Source: Methanomicrobia archaeon JdFR-19 (GTDB taxonomy: Archaea; Halobacteriota; Methanosarcinia; DSM-18856; Methermicoccaceae). From it: a DNA stretch of 50,301 nt. This document shows, in pieces, positions 27,829 through 37,313 of this stretch (position 1 is the first letter of the stretch; each line of letters opens with the position of its first letter). The notes below the pieces were generated by a model that saw nothing but the letters and a program-made list of their open reading frames with translations, was not told the origin of the DNA and made no database searches. A program made the translations under genes and the position numbers. The stretch lies in NCBI GenBank assembly GCA_002010075.1, contig MTMG01000014.1, positions 1 through 50,301 of the forward strand, given 5' to 3'.

Positions 27829-28830
27829 ATGGCAGAAGTGCAGGATAGAAAGACAATAGAAGATTTGCCAGGTGTTGGTGCAAGCACAGCAGAGAAGTTG
27901 AGAGATGCTGGATACAGCTCAATTGAGGCAATTGCAGTAGCATCTCCATCTGAGTTGGCATCTTCGGTTGCAGATATGAGCGAAAGCACCGCATCCAAGA
28001 TCATCAAGGCTGCGAGAGAACTTGCAGACATCGGAGGGTTTGAGACAGGGGACGTTGTATATGAGAGAAGGAAGAAAGTTGGAAAGCTCACAACAGGTAG
28101 TTCTGCTCTGGATTCTCTGATAGGAGGAGGTGTTGAAACACAGTCCATCACCGAACTTCATGGGGAATTTGGTTCTGGAAAGACACAGATTGTTCATCAG
28201 CTGTGCGTGAATGTACAGCTTCCAAAAGAGGTTGGTGGGCTTGAAGGTTCTGCAATCGTGATAGATACCGAGAATACGTTCAGACCTGAAAGGATAACCC
28301 AGATGGTTGAGGGGTTGAAGATTAGGTATGAGGATGAGTATCCAGATATCCCGTTTGACCCAAAGGAGTATTTGAAGAATATACATGTTGCAAGAGCATA
28401 CAACTCAAACCATCAGATTCTTCTGGTTGATAGTGCAAGCCAACTTGCAGAGTCTCTCAGAGACTCAAAACCCGTGAAACTTTTGGCTATTGATTCATTA
28501 ACGGCTCACTTTCGCTCTGAGTATGTGGGGAGGGGAACACTCGCCGATAGACAGCAGAGACTGAACAGGCATCTTCATGACCTTTTAAGATTTGCATCCC
28601 TTTTTGATGCGGTTGTTGTTGTTACAAATCAAGTGATGGCCCGTCCTGATGTTTTCTATGGTGACCCCAACAAGCCAATTGGAGGACATGTACTTGCACA
28701 CACCGCCACATATAGACTATCTCTCAAAAAGAGCAAACACAACAAAAGAATTGCAAGATTGATAGACTCACCTTCACTTCCTGAGGGAGAGGTGATTTTT
28801 TCGGTCACAGAGTATGGAATTGCGGATTGA
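27829..28830 (+). CDS. radA: DNA repair and recombination protein RadA
   Basis: Archaeal RecA/Rad51 recombinase. N-terminal helix-hairpin-helix domain ([15 protein letters not shown]), polymerisation region near 75-90, Walker [10 protein letters not shown], Walker [11 protein letters not shown]2 region [17 protein letters not shown]. 333 aa, no intein. The stop lies 10 nt before the start of the next gene. Ends in TGA. Confidence 0.98.
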   Translation: MAEVQDRKTIEDLPGVGASTAEKLRDAGYSSIEAIAVASPSELASSVADMSESTASKIIKAARELADIGGFETGDVVYERRKKVGKLTTGSSALDSLIGGGVETQSITELHGEFGSGKTQIVHQLCVNVQLPKEVGGLEGSAIVIDTENTFRPERITQMVEGLKIRYEDEYPDIPFDPKEYLKNIHVARAYNSNHQILLVDSASQLAESLRDSKPVKLLAIDSLTAHFRSEYVGRGTLADRQQRLNRHLHDLLRFASLFDAVVVVTNQVMARPDVFYGDPNKPIGGHVLAHTATYRLSLKKSKHNKRIARLIDSPSLPEGEVIFSVTEYGIAD

Positions 28831-28840
28831 TGGGGAGAAC

Positions 28841-29548
28841 ATGCAAGTCAAGGTTGTTGCGACAGACATAGATGGGACTCTTACAGACCGTTCAAGAAAA
28901 CTGAATCCATCTGCCCTGCAAGTTGTTCAGAATCTCTCAGAGTGTGTGAAGGTTGTGCTTGCAACAGGGAACACTCTGTGCTTTACTTGGGCATGTTCTG
29001 TTCTTTTGGGGACTGGTGGGGCAGTTATTGCAGAGAACGGGGCGGTTGTTGCAAGTGGGTACGATTCTGAACCTCTCATTCTCGGAGATAAAGAGAGATG
29101 CCTTAGAGTTTATCCCATTCTTGTGGAGAAGTTCTCTGCAAGAGCACTTGATATCGATTACAGACTTGGAGAGGTTGTTCTTGAACGGAATTTTTGCATC
29201 TCTAAGGCTAAAAGGATAGTTGAGCAGTATGACCCAGAGCTGGAGTTGGTCGATACAGATTTTGCAATTCATGTGAAGCTGAAGCACGTGAGTAAGGCAA
29301 GAGGGCTGGAAAGACTGGTCAGTACCTTTTCTGCGAGTATGGATGAAGTTGCTGCTTTTGGCGACTCAAGGAATGACATCTCGATGCTTGAAAAAGCCGG
29401 TATCTCTCTAACAGTTGCGAATGCCCCATCCGACGTGAAAGATGTGTGTGATTATGTGAGTCCGTACTCATTTGGAGAAGGGTTTGTTGACGGCGTTCGC
29501 TGGCTTGTTGAGAGGGGATTCATAGACGATGTCGTAGGATTGTTTTGA
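28841..29548 (+). CDS. pgp: phosphoglycolate phosphatase, archaeal HAD type
   Basis: HAD phosphatase with Cof-type cap. Motif I ATDIDGTLTD, motif II region VLATGN, motif III Lys in HVKLKHVSKARGLE, motif IV AAFGDSRNDISML. 235 aa. The start MQVKVVA at 28841 has GGGGAG upstream. Likely clears 2-phosphoglycolate, but related enzymes act on sugar phosphates. Its 3' end overlaps the inferred trm5 start by 20 nt. Ends in TGA. Confidence 0.85.
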   Translation: MQVKVVATDIDGTLTDRSRKLNPSALQVVQNLSECVKVVLATGNTLCFTWACSVLLGTGGAVIAENGAVVASGYDSEPLILGDKERCLRVYPILVEKFSARALDIDYRLGEVVLERNFCISKAKRIVEQYDPELELVDTDFAIHVKLKHVSKARGLERLVSTFSASMDEVAAFGDSRNDISMLEKAGISLTVANAPSDVKDVCDYVSPYSFGEGFVDGVRWLVERGFIDDVVGLF

Positions 29549-30485
29549 TACCAGAAGTCTCGCTCTCAGAGTCGAGAGAGAGAAAGGCGAGAAAGTAAGA
29601 CGTTGTCTTTTAGAGTAGGGACTTCTTAAAAAAGATTTGAAACCCTTTTCAGATGAAAAATTTGTTTATTTCCCTGTAAAAGATAATGCAAAGGATGTTA
29701 TGGAAGGAGATTTTGTTTGGGAGAGTTTTCAACCCATAAAAAAGCGAAAAACCCACTTAGACATTATTGGCAGAATAAGTTTTGACATTGTGGGCGATAT
29801 AGCTCTTGTTGACCTCAAGGCTATCAGTGGGTTGGATAGGAAAGAGGTGGCAGAGACACTTCTCAGCACGCTTCCTATCAGGTCAGTTTTTGGTGTTGGG
29901 GGAGTCAGTGGGGAGTTCAGGGTTGCCCAACTCGTTCATTTGGGGGGAAGCAGAAACACACTGACTCTCCACAAAGAAAATAAATGTGTTTTCGAGCTTG
30001 ATGTAGCCAGAGTTTACTTCAATCCGAGACTTGCAACAGAAAGAGCAAGGGTCGAGAGAAGAATCTCCCAAGAGAGGGCAAAGGTAATTCTTGATATGTT
30101 TGCTGGCGCAGGTCCATTTTCGATACTAATCGCAAAGATGGACAAAACTAGGGTTGTTCATGCGGTAGAAAAGAATCCAGTTGCATGTCATTTTCTCAGA
30201 AGGAATGTTGAGCTAAATAAAGTGAGTAATGTGATAGTACATGAGGGGGATGTGAGAGATATACTTGCCACCCAGAAAATAGATGCAGATGCAATAATCA
30301 TGAACCTTCCTCACACAGCAATCAACTTCCTCCCTCTTGCGTTGGAGTGTTCGCATCCTGGTACCCTCATATTCTTGTATACGATATCTGCGGATGAGCC
30401 AGACATACCTGGGATGGAAAAGGCGAGGAAGGTGAAATCGTATGCCCCCAATGTTTCCATATGGTGTGTTGAAGTGAGGGCATGA
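29529..30485 (+). CDS. trm5: tRNA (guanine37-N1)-methyltransferase Trm5 family with TAG at codons 3 and 30
   Basis: SAM-dependent methyltransferase that forms m1G37 in tRNA. N-terminal D1 domain SLALRVEREKGEKVRRCLLE, then TAG (29616-29618), then GLLKKDLKPF; D2 substrate domain with RVYFNPRLATERARV; catalytic domain with ILDMFAGAGPFSILIA (SAM motif I) and the active-site NLP in IIMNLPHTA. The only possible in-frame start before the D1 homology is ATG at 29529, whose third codon is also TAG (29535-29537). Without TAG decoding the first start would be a TTG at 29637 that cuts off D1. 318 aa. Could be the Taw22-type variant acting also in wyosine synthesis. Ends in TGA. Confidence 0.88.
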
Positions 30486-30574
30486 CATACCAACTGCGGT
30501 GCCAGTTTTTGTGGTTTGCATCATCTTTTCGTAGGTGTGGATTGGAGCTTTGTGTATTGGAAGCATTGAAAAGG

Positions 30575-30584
30575 CTATATATAG
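30575..30584 (+). promoter_or_regulatory. TATA box of the TPR protein gene
   Basis: CTATATATAG about 25 nt before the ATG at 30605 predicts a leaderless transcript and decides the start against the longer frame that opens at 30482. Confidence 0.5.
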
Positions 30585-30604
30585 CTGAAGATACATGTCT
30601 GTGT

Positions 30605-31447
30605 ATGGAAGAAGTAATTGCGACTTGCTCGAAAGCTCTCGAGCTTGCGGGCGAAGGTAAAATTGATGATGCACTTCAAATTCTCGATGAGCTTTATGAA
30701 TCACTTGAAGATGAACTTGAGAAGTCTTTTGTACTTGAGAAAAAAGCTGGTATTCTATCCATGAGTGGAAAGGTTGAGGAGTCTCTTTCGCTCTACGAGG
30801 ATGTTATATCCACACAACTAAAGGCTGTGGATGAGGACATACCAATGGCTGTTGAGATGTTATCAACTTCATTCTACAATCTTGGTAGCATCCTTACAGA
30901 TATAGGGGCTTTTAAGGAAGCTGAACTTGCATACGAACGCTCTCTTGATTTCCTCGAGAGAATCGGTGGCGAGGAGAATTATGCAGCAGATGTGGGCGGA
31001 ACTCTTTATCATTTGGGTTTTCTTGCCCAAGAGAGGGGTGATAACGAACTTGCAAGAAACAGGTATGAAAAGGCTCTCAGAATATTCGAGACAATAAAAT
31101 CCGATGCAGAGGTTCATACTGTGATGTGTGCAAACATACTCAACAACCTCGGGGTGATAGAGGCCCGAAGTGGTGAATTGGAGAGAGCAGAAGAGTTTTT
31201 CAGGCAAGCATCTGGCAGATATGTTGAGGTTGATAGTTTGGAGTCTTTGTTCTATGCTGCAACAACTCTTGGTAGTCTTGGAATGATCAGACGTGAACTT
31301 GGAAAGATGGATGATGCAAGGGATGCGTACTCCGATGCGCTGGAAATAGCACAGAAGCTTCTTGATAAAAGCGGAGATGATGAGCTTTATAAGGCTGTTG
31401 CAATGCGCCTCATAAACGAGCTTGAAGAAATGAAGAATGCACTTTAA
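30605..31447 (+). CDS. cytoplasmic tetratricopeptide-repeat protein
   Basis: About 280 aa made of TPR helices, for example YNLGSILTDIGAFKEAELAYERSLDFLE, NNLGVIEARSGELERAEEFFRQA and TTLGSLGMIRRELGKMDDARDAYSDAL (each quoted in part). No signal peptide or membrane segment. Acidic. TPR proteins bind other proteins; no partner can be named. It has its own promoter and is convergent with the ECF operon, sharing 4 nt with the S-component gene. Ends in TAA. Confidence 0.8.
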   Translation: MEEVIATCSKALELAGEGKIDDALQILDELYESLEDELEKSFVLEKKAGILSMSGKVEESLSLYEDVISTQLKAVDEDIPMAVEMLSTSFYNLGSILTDIGAFKEAELAYERSLDFLERIGGEENYAADVGGTLYHLGFLAQERGDNELARNRYEKALRIFETIKSDAEVHTVMCANILNNLGVIEARSGELERAEEFFRQASGRYVEVDSLESLFYAATTLGSLGMIRRELGKMDDARDAYSDALEIAQKLLDKSGDDELYKAVAMRLINELEEMKNAL

Positions 31448-32214
31448 TTTTTTACTTTAATTTTTTTTTCTGGTGCATTTTCAATTATCACTTCAAACCT
31501 CTTTTTATATCTTTCAAGCATGGATATTGTTTTTGGGGCAAGCATGAGTATGAAGACGACGTTTCCAATTGCATGCATTGTATCAAACCAGAAACTCGTG
31601 AGTTGAGTGAGGACGAAGGTTTTCCAGGTGAGTGGATAAACATATGTAACCCAGTGCCATATATTTAGAGTCCATCCATAGATATATCCCCACATCGCAC
31701 CGTATATGGAAAGAAACAAGAGATTTAAGTTTCTTTTAGAATCCCCAAGATTCTTCCCAATTCCAAAGAAATTCCGTAAAAATCCACTTGTTAGTCCAGC
31801 AAGTCCCCATCCAAGCATCTGGAATATTGTCCAAGGACCTTGACCAAGGAAGAGATTTGAGACAGCAGCACTGATGGCCCCGACCATGAATCCCGCAATC
31901 GGTCCAAAAACGAGACCTGTGCAGATTGTGAAGAACGTGCATGGTTGGATACTTGGAATGGTTGCAAATGGAACTCTTGAAACAGCAGAGATTGTTCCAA
32001 TCATGGCAATCAATGCTATTATTTTGGTGGATGTGTGTCTCTCCTCGAATTCAAACAGCATCCCAAGGACTGTGAGACATCCAATTGCGAGGATGCCTAT
32101 TGACCACGTACGTGATAGTTCTCTCGAGTGTTCAGGACTCACAACCGGTACAATGATATAGAACACCACGATTATGATTGCCAGAGCAATCATCAACTTT
32201 CCCTTTCCTCTCAC
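31444..32214 (-). CDS. ECF transporter substrate-binding (S) component
   Basis: Integral membrane protein with about six helices. The segment FFTICTGLVFGPIAGF followed by GAISAAVSNLFLGQGPWTIFQMLGWGLAG is typical of S components that pair with EcfT and EcfA. 256 aa, GTG start overlapping the EcfA stop. Its substrate is not readable from sequence. The operon's transcobalamin-like surface proteins make a cobamide a reasonable guess. An alternative is another vitamin or a metal. Last gene of the six-gene operon; ends in TAA. Confidence 0.8.
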   Translation of the reverse strand: MRGKGKLMIALAIIIVVFYIIVPVVSPEHSRELSRTWSIGILAIGCLTVLGMLFEFEERHTSTKIIALIAMIGTISAVSRVPFATIPSIQPCTFFTICTGLVFGPIAGFMVGAISAAVSNLFLGQGPWTIFQMLGWGLAGLTSGFLRNFFGIGKNLGDSKRNLNLLFLSIYGAMWGYIYGWTLNIWHWVTYVYPLTWKTFVLTQLTSFWFDTMHAIGNVVFILMLAPKTISMLERYKKRFEVIIENAPEKKIKVKN

Positions 32215-33932
32215 CTTTCCCCCCGCCTTAAACCCATATCAATTACCTCAAGTGCCTCCTCCACAGTGAGAATCTCATCTGGCACACCATATCTTCTGAA
32301 AGATTGTATCATCCTGTTTATCTGGGGTGAGAATAGGAGGGCGTTGGCAAGCCCCTTGTGTTTTTCATCATCTATTACAATCTTACCCTCACTCATTATT
32401 ACTGCTCTGTCTCCATGTCTTGCAGCAGTTTCAACATCATGTGTTGAGTATATCACTGTCCTTCCATTTTTTCTATACTCATCCAGTATTTTCATAATGT
32501 ATTCCTTGAGTGAGAAATCGAGCCCTCTTGTTGGCTCATCGAGTATCAGTATCTCTGGCTCAAATGCAAGAACACTCGCTATCGCAACTCTCTGTTTCTC
32601 TCCTCCGGACAGACTTCTCGGATAGCAGTCTCTGTATCTCTCGAGTTTTAACAGTTTGAGGACTTCATTCACCCTTTCTTCTATGTTATCGTATCCCATA
32701 CTTTTGAGTGGGAATGCAACCTCTTCAAAGACGGTATCTGCAATTAAGTGGTCATTTGGATTCTGGAAAACGAATCCAACATGTCTTGCAAGCTCAGCAA
32801 CCGTCGCCCTTCTCGTATCAAGCCCACAAACAACCACTTTCCCTTTGTTGGGTATGTTCAGCCCTATAAGATGCTTTAGTAAGGTTGTCTTTCCAGATGC
32901 ATTCCTTCCTAAGAGGGCAACAAATTCACCTTTCCGAACATTTAAACTCACACCCTTTAAGATGGGCTGATCATATCCGAACCATACATTCTCAATCAGG
33001 ACAACAGTTTTTCCCGTTTGGTGGTGTGTTTGCGGTTTCCACTCCACTCCATTGACCCTTCTGAAAAGAGGTCTTAGAATCTTCCTTCCCTCTTTTACCG
33101 TCAGAGGAATCTTGAAGCCATCTCTGAGTATATCTGGCTCATAATGTTCCATCACTTTGAGAGTTAAATCAACTACTGGAGGGATTTCTGTACCCGTCTC
33201 TCTCAATCTCTCGTCCTTCATGACTTCTCTTGGCTCTCCATCAGCAATTATCCTACCTCTGTCCATCACAATCACTCTGTCCACAAGATGCATTACTCTG
33301 TCGAGTCTGTGTTCTATTAGTATGACTGTGATACCAAGTTCATCGTTTATCCTCTCCACAACTTTTAAGACATCCTCTGCCCCCTGCGGGTCTAACTCAC
33401 TTGTCGGCTCGTCAAGAACAAGTACATTTGGGTGAAGTGCAAGAACACTCGCTATCGCAACTCTCTGTTTCTCTCCTCCGGACAGTTCTTTCGGATGTTT
33501 TTTTCTCAGATGGAGTATTCCAACCGTATCGAGAGCCTCTTCAATCCTCTTTCCTATCACATCCTTTGGCAGTCCTATGTTCTCAAGACCAAATGCTATT
33601 TCTCTCTCCACTTCCATTGATACCAGCTGATTCTCTGGGTCTTGGAAAACGAATCCAACATGTCTTGCAAGCTCAGCAACCGTCGCCCTTCTCGTATCAA
33701 GCCCACAAACAACCACTTTCCCCCCAAATCTCCCTCCATGAAAATGAGGAACGAGACCATTGAGACATCTCGCAAGCGTACTCTTACCCGATCCCGAAGG
33801 ACCTGCAAGAAGCACAAATTCCCCTTCATCGATTGTGATACTCACATCCACTAAAGCGGGCGTCTGACTTCCTGAGTATGTAAAGTGCAGCCCTTCTGTG
33901 AGAACCGTTCCCTCCCTCCATTCCCCGTTCAT
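32211..33932 (-). CDS. ecfA: fused double ECF ATPase (EcfA-EcfA')
   Basis: Energises the ECF importer. Two ABC ATPase domains in one chain: first with AGPSGSGKSTLARCL, Q-loop FVFQDPENQ, signature LSGGEKQRVAIA, VLVLDEPTSELDP; second with LLGRNASGKTTLLKHL, FVFQNPNDH, the same signature, ILILDEPTRGLDF. The C-terminal about 45 residues are a tail (RRYGVPDEILTVEEAL). 573 aa. Start ATG 33932 overlaps the EcfT stop (ATGA). The halves share perfectly identical DNA stretches (see repeats). Ends in TGA. Confidence 0.93.
   Translation of the reverse strand: MNGEWREGTVLTEGLHFTYSGSQTPALVDVSITIDEGEFVLLAGPSGSGKSTLARCLNGLVPHFHGGRFGGKVVVCGLDTRRATVAELARHVGFVFQDPENQLVSMEVEREIAFGLENIGLPKDVIGKRIEEALDTVGILHLRKKHPKELSGGEKQRVAIASVLALHPNVLVLDEPTSELDPQGAEDVLKVVERINDELGITVILIEHRLDRVMHLVDRVIVMDRGRIIADGEPREVMKDERLRETGTEIPPVVDLTLKVMEHYEPDILRDGFKIPLTVKEGRKILRPLFRRVNGVEWKPQTHHQTGKTVVLIENVWFGYDQPILKGVSLNVRKGEFVALLGRNASGKTTLLKHLIGLNIPNKGKVVVCGLDTRRATVAELARHVGFVFQNPNDHLIADTVFEEVAFPLKSMGYDNIEERVNEVLKLLKLERYRDCYPRSLSGGEKQRVAIASVLAFEPEILILDEPTRGLDFSLKEYIMKILDEYRKNGRTVIYSTHDVETAARHGDRAVIMSEGKIVIDDEKHKGLANALLFSPQINRMIQSFRRYGVPDEILTVEEALEVIDMGLRRGER
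32565..32612. repeat. 48-bp perfect intragenic repeat in ecfA (copy 2 of signature region)
   Basis: Identical to 33438-33485. Encodes the SGGEKQRVAIASVLA part of both ABC domains. Confidence 0.85.
32764..32843. repeat. 80-bp perfect intragenic repeat in ecfA (Q-loop region)
   Basis: Identical base for base to 33643-33722. Encodes the segment from GKVVVCGLDTRRATV to the Q-loop FVFQ in both ABC domains. Confidence 0.85.
33438..33485. repeat. 48-bp perfect intragenic repeat in ecfA (copy 1)
   Basis: Partner of 32565-32612, in the first ABC domain. Confidence 0.85.
33643..33722. repeat. 80-bp perfect intragenic repeat in ecfA (copy 1)
   Basis: Partner of 32764-32843, in the first ABC domain. 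Confidence 0.85.
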
Positions 33933-34864
33933 TGACGACCTCCATGAGCCAGTGGTTCTGAGGAATTGTATGTAATCCACACAGATACATAGGGTATGAC
34001 CAGCATAGAAAACAGCAGGACACCAAGTATTATTGACTCGAGTTCAATTGGAGAAAGTACAGGATAGTATTCATATGTGCCATAACCGAGAAATCTTGCA
34101 ATTATCCCCACGAGGAGAGTTGAAAAAATAAATACGCTTACGAGTTTATCCGCATGGGAAAGTTTCAGTTCTTTATAGAATGTTCTCTTTTTGTTCTCTC
34201 CAAAAGCTCTTGCCTCCATTGCCTCTGCAATTTCAACACTTCTCTCGAGCGAGTTTGCCAGCAGAGGCACAAGCACTGGAACTCTGTTTTTTATTCTTTT
34301 GATTATTGAACCTCTATCGAGTTCTAGTCCTCTTGTCCTCTGTACATCTGTGATTGTCTCAACATCAGAAAGCAGAGTGGGTATGAATCTTGATGAGAGG
34401 GATACAATCAGCACAGATTTATATGGCACTTTCATTTTTAACATCAGCATGACAATATCGTCTGGATGCACACTCAGAGTTATGATTGCAAATGCAGATA
34501 GGATAACAAGCAACCTGATACCCATCATGATACCATAGAAGAGTGCTTCAAGTGTTATGACCGGAGAACCAAAGAAAGGCAGATTATGTCCGAGAGTGTA
34601 CAAAATATGCTCACCATTGTGATTGAATGCGATGTTTAGCAGAACTATCACAGGGATGAAAAAAAGTCCGAGCTTAACAAAGAATGACCACTCTTTGATT
34701 ATTTTTCCAAATATGGCTGGCGGTATTGTTGCAACAAAGAGCAATATCAAAACAACGGGATTGTCAAAAATAAGGCTCAGTATTAGGATTGTGATTGCCC
34801 ATATTATCTTTGGCATTGGATTCATTCTGTGAATCGGCGTGTCTGCTTCTTTATAGACCATCAT
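33929..34864 (-). CDS. ecfT: ECF transporter transmembrane component EcfT
   Basis: Scaffold membrane protein linking the ATPase to the S component. Several transmembrane helices (AITILILSLIF, LVILSAFAIITL and others) and the two cytoplasmic coupling motifs: DVQRTRGLELD and ERSVEIAEAMEARAFG, which match the A-R-G/A-R-A signatures that dock in the ATPase grooves. About 311 aa. Start ATG 34864 overlaps the upstream gene's stop. Ends in TGA. Confidence 0.92.
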   Translation of the reverse strand: MMVYKEADTPIHRMNPMPKIIWAITILILSLIFDNPVVLILLFVATIPPAIFGKIIKEWSFFVKLGLFFIPVIVLLNIAFNHNGEHILYTLGHNLPFFGSPVITLEALFYGIMMGIRLLVILSAFAIITLSVHPDDIVMLMLKMKVPYKSVLIVSLSSRFIPTLLSDVETITDVQRTRGLELDRGSIIKRIKNRVPVLVPLLANSLERSVEIAEAMEARAFGENKKRTFYKELKLSHADKLVSVFIFSTLLVGIIARFLGYGTYEYYPVLSPIELESIILGVLLFSMLVIPYVSVWITYNSSEPLAHGGRQ

Positions 34865-35871
34865 GGTACAGGAATCACCTCGCCATTCACAACCACGCAT
34901 GCATACCTGTATCTTATTTCGTCTGGGTTCAGAAGCACATTTACACCATCCTCGATTTCCTCGGCAGCGGTACCAGCCACCACCATCACCATATTCTCAT
35001 TGACAACAGTTCCCTTTGGGTTCCAAGGACTGTTTACTGCAACTATAACACATCCATCACCGTATTCTCTTCCATCAACCGTCACAACATTTTCATTCTC
35101 GATATATGCGTACAAATTGAGTCTCTGAGCTATGGAGAAGATATGGGATACTGGCTCAAATGATGCATCCCCTATAAGTATCAGATTGTCTTTTTCCTTC
35201 TCATAATCCTTCAACTCATCCCATCTCTTTACCTTCACACTTGCTCCGGCACTTTCAAGATATTTCTTTATCTTCTCAGCATCCTCGTCAAATCCGTTTT
35301 GATAGACTATGATTGTATCTCTAACCATGCCGTTGTATCCATGCACGAACGGCTCTGGATATGCACCTATAATCGCCACCTTTCCATACGAGTCCCATGC
35401 ATGGTAATCCCATATCTCGAAATCCCCTGGGTGAAGTATGTACTGGGTTGCCCCCACCTCTGCTACAAATCCGTTTATGGTATAGAACCAATCCACCTTT
35501 TCACCCATCTTGAATAGGGATTCATGTCCGTTTATTGCCTCTACAAATCCACCCCCATATGCCGTTTGAACAGATGCAACTTTTTTCAAAGCGTCCATTG
35601 CAGTGGTTTTACCTTCTTCTATCTCAATCTCTTTATCAAGTAATACTCTATCTCCAAAGTCGAGGGTGACAGCAACCCTTACATTTGCTGTTTCCTCCCC
35701 TTCACCTCCACCCACAGTTTCACCAGTCTCAATCTGTTCTGTGAGCTCGAATCCCTGTTGAGTTTGGTTTAGTTGGGTGGTTTGAGACACTTCAACCGGT
35801 GTTTTCTCACCGACACACCCACATACACAGAGCAGTATGAAAATTAGTACAGCTGTCTTCTTTCCAGTCAT
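34861..35871 (-). CDS. DUF4430 lipoprotein (transcobalamin beta-domain-like)
   Basis: Secreted lipoprotein: hydrophobic signal LIFILLCVCGC with a lipobox Cys, then a Thr/Gln/Glu linker. Residues about 70-160 form a DUF4430 domain (TTAMDALKKVA, VDWFYTINGFVAEVGATQY, LHPGDFEIWDYHAW), the fold of the C-terminal domain of transcobalamin and intrinsic factor. The remaining about 170 residues look like a separate alpha/beta domain (DAEKIKKYLESAGASVKVKRW; LILIGDASFEP) of unknown function. Start MTGKK at 35871 overlaps the previous stop by 4 nt. Likely presents a ligand to the ECF transporter. Ends in TGA. Confidence 0.78.
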   Translation of the reverse strand: MTGKKTAVLIFILLCVCGCVGEKTPVEVSQTTQLNQTQQGFELTEQIETGETVGGGEGEETANVRVAVTLDFGDRVLLDKEIEIEEGKTTAMDALKKVASVQTAYGGGFVEAINGHESLFKMGEKVDWFYTINGFVAEVGATQYILHPGDFEIWDYHAWDSYGKVAIIGAYPEPFVHGYNGMVRDTIIVYQNGFDEDAEKIKKYLESAGASVKVKRWDELKDYEKEKDNLILIGDASFEPVSHIFSIAQRLNLYAYIENENVVTVDGREYGDGCVIVAVNSPWNPKGTVVNENMVMVVAGTAAEEIEDGVNVLLNPDEIRYRYACVVVNGEVIPVP

Positions 35872-37313
35872 TTTAGCCACCTCAAGACGAGGATGATGGC
35901 AAGGATGGTCAGTGAAAATGGCAATGGACTCTTTTCAGTTTTTTTGGTTGTATCTGGGTTTTGTGCAGATCCATTACTGACGTTGAGAGACGATACCTCA
36001 GATGACATATCTGAACTGTATATTTCAATGAGTTCTGGGGTACCCTCACCAACTGACTTTTCTATTTCGATTTCCTCCTTACTGGGCTGTGGCAACACCT
36101 CAACTTTGAACTTCTCACTTGTTTGGTAATATGTCTTTGTTGCCACAAGTTCGTATATGCCGGGAAGCGTGAGTGTGATTTTCACCTGTCCATTGGAGTC
36201 TGTTATATATACGTCATTGCCGACTCTGACCTCAGCCCCAGGCAAAGGTCTCCATCTCCTTGTCTCAACATCATTGTAATACACAGAAACGTTTATGCTC
36301 TCTCCAGCCACAATCTTCACTTTGTCAGCCCAGATTGTTGTTTCTGGCTTACTCACAGTATAAGAAGGCTCGGGAATCGTTGTTGTATTTATGAAAACCG
36401 GATACCACTTCCCACACAGTGCAATCACCGCATACGAGGTTACCAGCTCGGGCTGTGAACGGACATTTGGGAGATGGAAGAATGCACCATCAGCATCCTG
36501 CATACTTGACAGAAAATCCACCGGATTGTTTCCTGAGTTTGTCCACTCTCCTGATGTCGGGTCCTCGCCAGCGGCGAGAATGGCTGAAATCACCCAAGCG
36601 GTAGCTTCTGTGCTTGGCTGTGTTCCAAAGGATGGGTCAGAACAAAAACCACCAGTTGAATCCTGACAGCTTTTTATGTAATCAAAACCATCTTTTATCT
36701 CATCAGAAGAAGGGTCAACACCCGCTGCAATCAGAGCCATGATTGCTGCTGCTGTGTCATCTGTATCACTATCACCCCCAACATACCAGCTCCACCCCCC
36801 ATCTGGGTTTTGGTTGTCTTTTATGAATTCAACTGTTTGGGAGATGATGGTGGATGAGGAAGGGTCAACACCGGCAGCCACAAGAGCAATAATACCCCAG
36901 TAATCATCGTTCAGCAGACTCGGGTCTCCTATCTGTCCCTGTTTGAATTCATTACCCAGCATTGCAACATAATCCGTGCCGGTGAAGTTTGTTGGATCTT
37001 CACCCATGCATACGATTGTGAGGATGTGTCTCTCGATATCAGTTGCTTTGTCAGTGTCTAGTTGTTGTTGATTGTTTTTGATGTAATCTATAAGAGAGCC
37101 ATACTTTGTGGGGTCTTCCCCACAAGCAACAATCGCCATCAAAGCCCATTCTGATGTCATGTATCCACCGATGCGACCATCGTCCTCCTGAGTGGAGTTG
37201 AAGTAATCAAGTGCATTCTTTATAATCGGGTCAGATGTGGTGTATGGGTATGCAAGTGCACAGCCCATCAGTGCAGTTGTCAACACAAGTATGACCATAA
37301 CTCTGGGCATCAT
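35868..37313 (-). CDS. secreted alpha/alpha-barrel (prenyltransferase-like) surface protein
   Basis: Signal peptide VMVILVLTTALMGCALA. Then several alpha-hairpin repeats with the pattern ...AAGVDPSS...DYIKSCQDSTGGF...TAWVISAILAAGEDP..., resembling squalene-cyclase/prenyltransferase barrels and the alpha-domain of transcobalamin. Next an Ig-like/carboxypeptidase-regulatory-like domain (GAEVRVGNDVYITDSNGQVKI), a Ser/Glu linker and a C-terminal hydrophobic anchor (LPFSLTILAIILVLRW). No catalytic DxDD-type motif is visible, which fits a binding role. About 481 aa. ATGA coupling with genes on both sides. Ends in TGA. Confidence 0.75.
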   Translation of the reverse strand: MMPRVMVILVLTTALMGCALAYPYTTSDPIIKNALDYFNSTQEDDGRIGGYMTSEWALMAIVACGEDPTKYGSLIDYIKNNQQQLDTDKATDIERHILTIVCMGEDPTNFTGTDYVAMLGNEFKQGQIGDPSLLNDDYWGIIALVAAGVDPSSSTIISQTVEFIKDNQNPDGGWSWYVGGDSDTDDTAAAIMALIAAGVDPSSDEIKDGFDYIKSCQDSTGGFCSDPSFGTQPSTEATAWVISAILAAGEDPTSGEWTNSGNNPVDFLSSMQDADGAFFHLPNVRSQPELVTSYAVIALCGKWYPVFINTTTIPEPSYTVSKPETTIWADKVKIVAGESINVSVYYNDVETRRWRPLPGAEVRVGNDVYITDSNGQVKITLTLPGIYELVATKTYYQTSEKFKVEVLPQPSKEEIEIEKSVGEGTPELIEIYSSDMSSEVSSLNVSNGSAQNPDTTKKTEKSPLPFSLTILAIILVLRWLK

